NCBI GenBank assembly: GCA_030433055.1
Contig: JAUILJ010000184.1
Coordinates: forward strand, 1 to 10,965
Source: Polyangia bacterium
Lineage (GTDB): Bacteria; Myxococcota_A; Polyangia; Polyangiales; Polyangiaceae
Direction of reading: 5' to 3'
Length of the DNA stretch: 10,965 bases
Positions 6,803 to 10,965 of the stretch are shown here, piece after piece. A program made the position numbers and the translations under genes. The notes beneath the pieces are model-generated. The model was not told the DNA's origin. It worked only from the letters and a program-made list of their open reading frames with translations, and made no database searches. Each line of letters starts with the position of its first letter. Position 1 is the first letter of the stretch.

Positions 6803-6964
6803 CGGCAGCTCGGAGTGCAATCAGCGCGCCAACCCGTGGCAGACGCGAGGCACACAGAAATCCCCAGGATTGCCGCCGTCGTGGGCCGATCAGCTGAGCC
6901 AGCGGAGCGCCCGGCTTCGGCGCACCCTGACTTCGCTGTCCCGGGGGAGCGCGGCGCGGCGATG

Positions 6965-8050
6965 CTAGGCGGTGCGCGCGGCGGCTTCGTTCGAGTGAGC
7001 GGTGCCGACCCGCTCGAGCCCATGACGCGGCTCTGCGGCGAGGTCCAGGCGCTCCGATGGCAGCGCCGCGAGGTAACGCTCGCTCACCCCACGGAACTCG
7101 TCGAGCGACTGCGTCCGCCGCACCTGGGTCAGGAACTCGGCCCCGCCGAGGATCCCTCGAGAGACGAACGTACACAGCTCCTTCAGCTTGCCGAGCACGC
7201 CCTGCCCACGCACGTGACGAAACACGGGGACGTAGCGGTCGACGGTGCCGTGGAGGTACTCGAGGAGATCGAGCGGCGTCGGTTCAAACGGCGCCCGACC
7301 TGCCCGCAGCTCCGATAGCTGGCGAAAGATCCACGGGTTGCGGATCGCGGGGCGACCGATCATCAGCGCGGCGCAGCGCGTTTCCGCTTGGAGACGCAGC
7401 GCGCTCTCGGCGTACCACAAGTCTCCGTTGCCGATCACCGGCACATCCAGCTCGCGGGCCAGCAAGGCCACGATCCGCCAGTCAGCGACGCCAGAGTAGA
7501 AATCCGCGCGGCGTCGTGGGTGCACGCTGATGAAGTCGACGCCTGCCCGCTGCACGGTTCGGGCGATCTCCAGCACATGCTCGGCGTCGTCGAAGCCCGC
7601 GCGGATCTTCGCCGAGAGCAGCCCGGGTGACGCTTCCCGCATCTGGCTCAGGACATCGAACAGGAGCTCCGGCTGCCTGAGCATCGCCGCCCCGACGCCC
7701 TTCTTCACGATGCGCGGCATGGGGCAGCCGAGGTTCACATCGATCACCGTCGCCCCGGCCTCGGAGACGTAGCGCGCGGCTTCTGCCATGCGCTCGGCGA
7801 CGTTGCCCATGACCTGCACGCTGAGCGCCAGCCCGGGTGATGGCTGGATCGCGCGCCGTATCAGCTCTGGGTTCATCGGCGCCGAGGTGACTCGCACGAA
7901 CTCGGTGCACACCAGATCGAGGCCGCCCTGGGCCGCGATCGCATGGCGAAATGCCGGGTGCCCGACGCCCTCCATCGGGGCGAGCACGTTGCGCCATGGC
8001 AGGCGCTCGTGGGCGGCGTAGCCAGGCTTGGGGCAGAGCAGCGGATTCAC
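6965..8050 (-). CDS. tRNA-dihydrouridine synthase, DusC-like
   Basis: FMN-dependent enzyme that reduces uridine to dihydrouridine in tRNA D-loops using NADPH. Positions from the GTG used here (361 residues): LAPMEGV (23-29), CTEFVRV (48-54), catalytic Cys109 in NLGCP, KKGVGAAML (116-124), Lys148 in SAKIRAGF, His177 in VHPRRR, a YSGVADW segment, NGD (208-210) for FMN, and MIGRPAIRNPWIF (230-242). LAPMEGV and TEFVRV are the forms I recall from E. coli DusC (U16) rather than DusA or DusB, so a DusC-like specificity is inferred. A TTG at 8089, two codons after an in-frame stop, is the only other upstream start and would add 13 residues; neither start has a good ribosome site. The C-terminus carries a tail beyond the helical domain. 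It is divergent from the dehydrogenase gene. Confidence 0.92.
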   Translation of the reverse strand: MNPLLCPKPGYAAHERLPWRNVLAPMEGVGHPAFRHAIAAQGGLDLVCTEFVRVTSAPMNPELIRRAIQPSPGLALSVQVMGNVAERMAEAARYVSEAGATVIDVNLGCPMPRIVKKGVGAAMLRQPELLFDVLSQMREASPGLLSAKIRAGFDDAEHVLEIARTVQRAGVDFISVHPRRRADFYSGVADWRIVALLARELDVPVIGNGDLWYAESALRLQAETRCAALMIGRPAIRNPWIFRQLSELRAGRAPFEPTPLDLLEYLHGTVDRYVPVFRHVRGQGVLGKLKELCTFVSRGILGGAEFLTQVRRTQSLDEFRGVSERYLAALPSERLDLAAEPRHGLERVGTAHSNEAAARTA

Positions 8051-8089
8051 GGTGACGTCGGGCTTTATCCATCGCGGCGTCCCCGGCAA

Positions 8090-8100
8090 GCGTCAGACGC
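8090..8100. promoter_or_regulatory. Short palindrome in the divergent dus/dehydrogenase gap
   Basis: GCGTCAGACGC is a perfect 5-base inverted repeat around a single A. It lies in the 62-base gap between the GTG of the dus gene (8050) and the ATG of the dehydrogenase gene (8113), where both promoters would have to fit. It could be an operator half-site pair, but at this GC content a repeat this short may occur by chance. Confidence 0.18.
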
Positions 8101-8112
8101 AGCGGAGCCGCC

Positions 8113-9123
8113 ATGCTAGGCAAGCAAGCCATGAAACCGCGACTCGTCGTGCTCGATGGTCACACGCTGAATCCCGGCGATCTCAGCTGGTCTGCGTTCG
8201 AAGCCATCTCGGCTCCGGTGATTCACGAACGCAGCGGAGACGCCACGCTGGAGCGGGCGCGGGGCGCCGAGCTGGTGCTGACCAACAAGGAGTACCTGAA
8301 CCGCGCGCGCCTCGAGCAGCTACCCGATCTGCGCTACATCGGCGTCCTGGCCACGGGCGTCAACGTCGTGGACCTCGAGTGCGCCCGGGAGCGGAAGGTC
8401 GCAGTGACCAACGTCCCAGGCTATGGCGCAGCGAGCGTGGCCCAGCACGTATTCGCTCTGTTGCTCGAGCTGACCAACAGAGCCTACCAGCATCATATTG
8501 CCGTACGGCAAGGCAGCTGGGCGACCTGCCCCGACTTCTGCTTCAGCCTGACCAGCCTCCCCGAGCTCGAAGGCAAGCAGCTCGGGATCGTGGGGTTAGG
8601 AGCGATTGGTGCACGCGTGGCGCGGATCGCCATGGCGCTGGGCATGCACGTGGCGGTGGCGGATACTCAGCGGAGCCGCCCGCAGGTCCCGGGAGCCGAT
8701 CTCGAGTGGCTCGGGCTGGACGCGTTGATGGCCACGAGCGACGTGGTGAGCTTGCACTGTCCCCTCACCGACCAGACTCGAGATCTGATCAGCGCCGAGC
8801 GCCTGAAGCGGATGAAATCCAGCGCCTTCCTGATCAACACCGGGCGGGGTCACCTGATCGACGAGGCTGCGCTCCTGGCTGCGCTCGAGGGAGGGCGGCT
8901 CGGCGGCGTCGCGCTCGACGTCTTGCGCCGTGAACCGCCGCCAGCGGACCACCCGCTGGTCGCCTATGCTGCGAGCGCCCGCGATGACGCGCGCGTGACC
9001 CCGCTGCTGCTCACACCCCACATCGCCTGGGCCACGCGAGAGGCGCGGGCGCGCCTCATGAATATTGCCGCGGAGAATTTACAGGCATTCCTGCGCGGCG
9101 AACGCGAGAACCGCGTCGACTGA
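8113..9123 (+). CDS. D-isomer-specific 2-hydroxyacid dehydrogenase, glycerate dehydrogenase/hydroxypyruvate reductase-like
   Basis: NAD(P)-dependent cytosolic dehydrogenase of 336 residues. The N-terminal domain has VVLDGHTLNPGDLSW (12-26), VLTNKEYL (55-62), YIGVLATGVN (75-84) and VTNVPGYG (98-105). Together with PDFCF (140-144) these closely resemble glycerate dehydrogenases (HprA type), which interconvert D-glycerate and hydroxypyruvate. The Rossmann motif is GLGAIG (161-166), and Asp184 at the end of the second strand suggests NAD preference. The catalytic trio is Arg245 (NTGRG), Glu274 (RREPP) and His303 (TPHIAW). A loop of about ten extra residues (SARDDAR region) precedes the histidine. 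The ATG at 8113 follows GGAG with 5-base spacing; an in-frame ATG at 8131 (MKPRLVVLDG) fits the usual family start and cannot be excluded. It converges with the DUF1330 gene across 15 bases. Roles in serine or C2/glycerate metabolism are inferred. Confidence 0.9.
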   Translation: MLGKQAMKPRLVVLDGHTLNPGDLSWSAFEAISAPVIHERSGDATLERARGAELVLTNKEYLNRARLEQLPDLRYIGVLATGVNVVDLECARERKVAVTNVPGYGAASVAQHVFALLLELTNRAYQHHIAVRQGSWATCPDFCFSLTSLPELEGKQLGIVGLGAIGARVARIAMALGMHVAVADTQRSRPQVPGADLEWLGLDALMATSDVVSLHCPLTDQTRDLISAERLKRMKSSAFLINTGRGHLIDEAALLAALEGGRLGGVALDVLRREPPPADHPLVAYAASARDDARVTPLLLTPHIAWATREARARLMNIAAENLQAFLRGERENRVD

Positions 9124-9138
9124 GCCAGTCGGTGAACG

Positions 9139-9501
9139 TCAGCCACCGCCCGGCAGCATGGGATCGGTGGCGAACAGCACCGAGCGAGTCAGGGCATCGG
9201 TGCGTAGATGCGAGACGGCCTGATACTCGGGGCTCTGAACCATATCGAGGAGCGCCGCGCGCTGCGGGTACTCAATCAAGGCGACCAGATCCCAGCGTTG
9301 GTCCTCGGAGCCGAGCAGGAGCTCCGCGCCCCGGCCCATGTACACCGCGCGTCCTCCTCTCGCGCTCAGCATCGGTTCGACGGCGCGCGCATACTGGGCG
9401 TAGAGCTCCGCGCCCCCCTCACAGAACTTGAGCAGGTTCAGCATGCACACGGGGCCTTCCGCGGCCCGGGCGGCGAAGCGCGTGAGGTCATCCGGGTTCA
9501 T
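9139..9501 (-). CDS. DUF1330 domain-containing protein
   Basis: Small protein of 121 residues from the ATG used here, with a ferredoxin-like dimeric alpha/beta-barrel fold expected for DUF1330. Recognisable features are VCMLNLLKF near residues 18-26, a Y-QY pair in ELYAQYARAVEP, the GGRAVYMGRG turn, WDLVALIEYP and SPEYQAV near the C-terminal part. DUF1330 proteins have no agreed function; no catalytic residue can be asserted. A GTG 33 bases upstream (9534) would add 11 residues. The ATG is preferred because a GGAT lies just before it, and the GTG has no ribosome site. It lies downstream of the QEGLA gene on the same strand (146 bases) and converges with the dehydrogenase gene. Confidence 0.8.
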   Translation of the reverse strand: MNPDDLTRFAARAAEGPVCMLNLLKFCEGGAELYAQYARAVEPMLSARGGRAVYMGRGAELLLGSEDQRWDLVALIEYPQRAALLDMVQSPEYQAVSHLRTDALTRSVLFATDPMLPGGG

Positions 9502-9647
9502 GAGATCCGGGTACGCCGAAGGCGCGCTGCGCACAAGGGACCAGCCCGCTATTGGCAGCCGTGGTCAGACGAGCGGCCGACCGCTGAAGCGCGTGGCGCA
9601 GGGACGTGACCTGCTCAGGTCGATGGGTGCCGGGCGCCTGCCCTGCG

Positions 9648-10931
9648 TCACCCGCGCGGAGCCACGGGAGGTGGCCGCACGGAGACCGGATTCAGATCGT
9701 GCAGCGCCACCTGCTCGAGGTCGATGCGATTCACCACACGGGAGAACGCCAGCGTGGCGGCCAAGGTGTGGGTGCTCGCGGCCCAGCGCGGCACGTACAG
9801 AGGCTCCTGGAGCCAGCCTTCGTCGAACGCCTCTTCCAGGTCGAGTACGTCGGCCAGGCTGAGGCGACCGGCAAAGACACGACGCACCAAGGAGACACGG
9901 TGCTCAGCAATTGCCTTGCGGAAAAATGTGTGCACACTGAATAGACCGTGGAGGTAGACTGCGTCCTTGGTAAAGACGATGCGCCCTCGTACGTCTCCTC
10001 CACGAAAGACCCGCATGGCCGAGCGCACGCTCTCCATCTCGGTCTGGCCTTGATCGAGGAAGAAGCGGAAGGTATCGATGAAGTCCGCACCGTCCAGGGC
10101 GTTGTGCACTGCCACCGTACGGAGCGCCAGGCGCCGGAGCCGCGCGAGATCGATGGCCCCCGTGAGCACCTCGGCCAGGGTCGCCAAGCCCTCCTGGGTC
10201 GCCGTCGTGCGAGGAGCCCCGAGGCCCAGCGCGCCCACGATGGGCTGCGCGCGACCGTTCAGCGCCGTGGCCGAGTGGACGAAGGCTTCATGCTCCAGCA
10301 GCTGCGCGAGATCTTCCTGGCTGAAGCAGGTTCGCCCACGGATCCTTATCCGCGTGGCGCTCGCTGCCGCCTTGCTCGCGAGAGACTCGTCGATCACCAC
10401 CTCGACCTGGTGCTGAGTGAAGAACGCATCCATGCGCTGCTGCAGCTCGGCGCGCACGTACTCCGCGGTCAGGCAATAGTCAGTCGCGTCGGGGCCGATG
10501 CTCTGCGCCAGAGGCCCCGTAGCATCCAGGAGCGCTTGCGCCGCGTCGAGGTAGGAGGCGTCGGTCCCCGGCATGCGAGAGCTGGGGTCTCCGTAGAGGT
10601 TCCGACTCAGCTCGAGGAAGCCACGCGTTCCCGCTGCGCTGACCAGGCGAGCGGCGTCAAGGTAGGACGAAGCCGTTGCCGCGAGGTAACGACCAAGAGG
10701 ATGTCCGAGATCGAGCTCCTCCAAGAGCCCCTCCAGACCGTCGATCTCAGGGCTCAGATCGACCTCGGGAGGATTCACGACAGGCAGCTCGCGCCGCCCC
10801 TTGTGCCAACCATCGACGAACCCATCGACCACGTCGCTTGGCCAGGTGAGCCTACCCAGCACTTGAATGCCCCGCGCGACCTCCACCAAGCGCTGGCTCT
10901 GCTCCTGGATCCGGTCAAGGGCACTGCTCAT
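9648..10931 (-). CDS. QEGLA-motif / DUF1704 protein, putative HExxxH metallopeptidase
   Basis: Protein of 427 residues from the ATG used here; a GTG at 10961 would add 10, and the frame is open to the window edge. It carries the family signature TQEGLA (245-250), with HEAFVH (214-219) upstream. These bacterial proteins are usually labelled flavohemoglobin expression-modulating QEGLA motif proteins (DUF1704). The eukaryotic members (MATCAP/KIAA0895L) are zinc tyrosine carboxypeptidases acting on tubulin; there HExxxH supplies two His ligands and the catalytic Glu, and a downstream Glu is the third ligand. Here the counterparts would be His214, Glu215, His219 and Glu247, so a peptidase activity is plausible. 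A further conserved-looking block is RGRIVFTKDAVYLHGLF (about 315-331). No signal peptide is visible, so it is probably cytosolic. The natural substrate is unknown, and the historical flavohemoglobin label should not be read as a mechanism. Confidence 0.85.
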   Translation of the reverse strand: MSSALDRIQEQSQRLVEVARGIQVLGRLTWPSDVVDGFVDGWHKGRRELPVVNPPEVDLSPEIDGLEGLLEELDLGHPLGRYLAATASSYLDAARLVSAAGTRGFLELSRNLYGDPSSRMPGTDASYLDAAQALLDATGPLAQSIGPDATDYCLTAEYVRAELQQRMDAFFTQHQVEVVIDESLASKAAASATRIRIRGRTCFSQEDLAQLLEHEAFVHSATALNGRAQPIVGALGLGAPRTTATQEGLATLAEVLTGAIDLARLRRLALRTVAVHNALDGADFIDTFRFFLDQGQTEMESVRSAMRVFRGGDVRGRIVFTKDAVYLHGLFSVHTFFRKAIAEHRVSLVRRVFAGRLSLADVLDLEEAFDEGWLQEPLYVPRWAASTHTLAATLAFSRVVNRIDLEQVALHDLNPVSVRPPPVAPRG

Positions 10932-10965
10932 ACCAGGCGCACGATACGACCGATTCGCCACCGAG

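Noticed and set aside
8028..8933. A 301-codon + strand open frame in another frame over the dehydrogenase gene
   Set aside because: Arg-rich translation without domain features; the overlapping dehydrogenase frame has all catalytic residues.

Overview
The window is uniformly GC-rich, gene-dense DNA from a free-living bacterium, most likely a myxobacterium or relative (Myxococcota, Polyangia-like). This is inferred from the high GC, the GTG starts, a putative secreted beta-propeller protein with long Gly/Ser/Ala tracts, and the overall gene mix. I recognise no mobile element, CRISPR array, rRNA or tRNA. Ten protein-coding genes fill almost all of the sequence, and no gene-free stretch exceeds about 160 bases.

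Layout. Left, + strand: a carotenoid cleavage oxygenase (11-1423), then an RdmC-like alpha/beta hydrolase (1498-2400). They converge on a minus-strand two-gene operon: an unusual dihydroneopterin aldolase (FolB)-cupin fusion (3895-3185), then a classical SDR (3188-2445), joined by a 4-base GTGA overlap. Divergent from the fusion is a secreted DUF1223 thioredoxin-fold protein (4001-4843). It converges, with only 15 bases between, on a large exported beta-propeller protein (6802-4859) that is split by a ~110-residue Gly/Ser/Ala tract. Upstream of that, same strand, is a DusC-like tRNA-dihydrouridine synthase (8050-6965). Divergent from it is a glycerate dehydrogenase/hydroxypyruvate reductase-like enzyme (8113-9123). 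Right, minus strand: a DUF1330 protein (9501-9139) and a QEGLA/DUF1704 HExxxH putative metallopeptidase (10931-9648).

The genes do not form one pathway. The only clear functional unit is the folB-cupin/SDR pair, which looks like a pterin-related operon with an atypical fused cupin. The other genes are housekeeping (Dus, 2-hydroxyacid dehydrogenase) or accessory singletons. I found no undescribed defence or mobile system. The items most worth a second look are the FolB-cupin fusion with its coupled SDR, the bacterial relative of the eukaryotic tubulin tyrosine carboxypeptidases (QEGLA protein), and the repeat-expanded propeller insertion.
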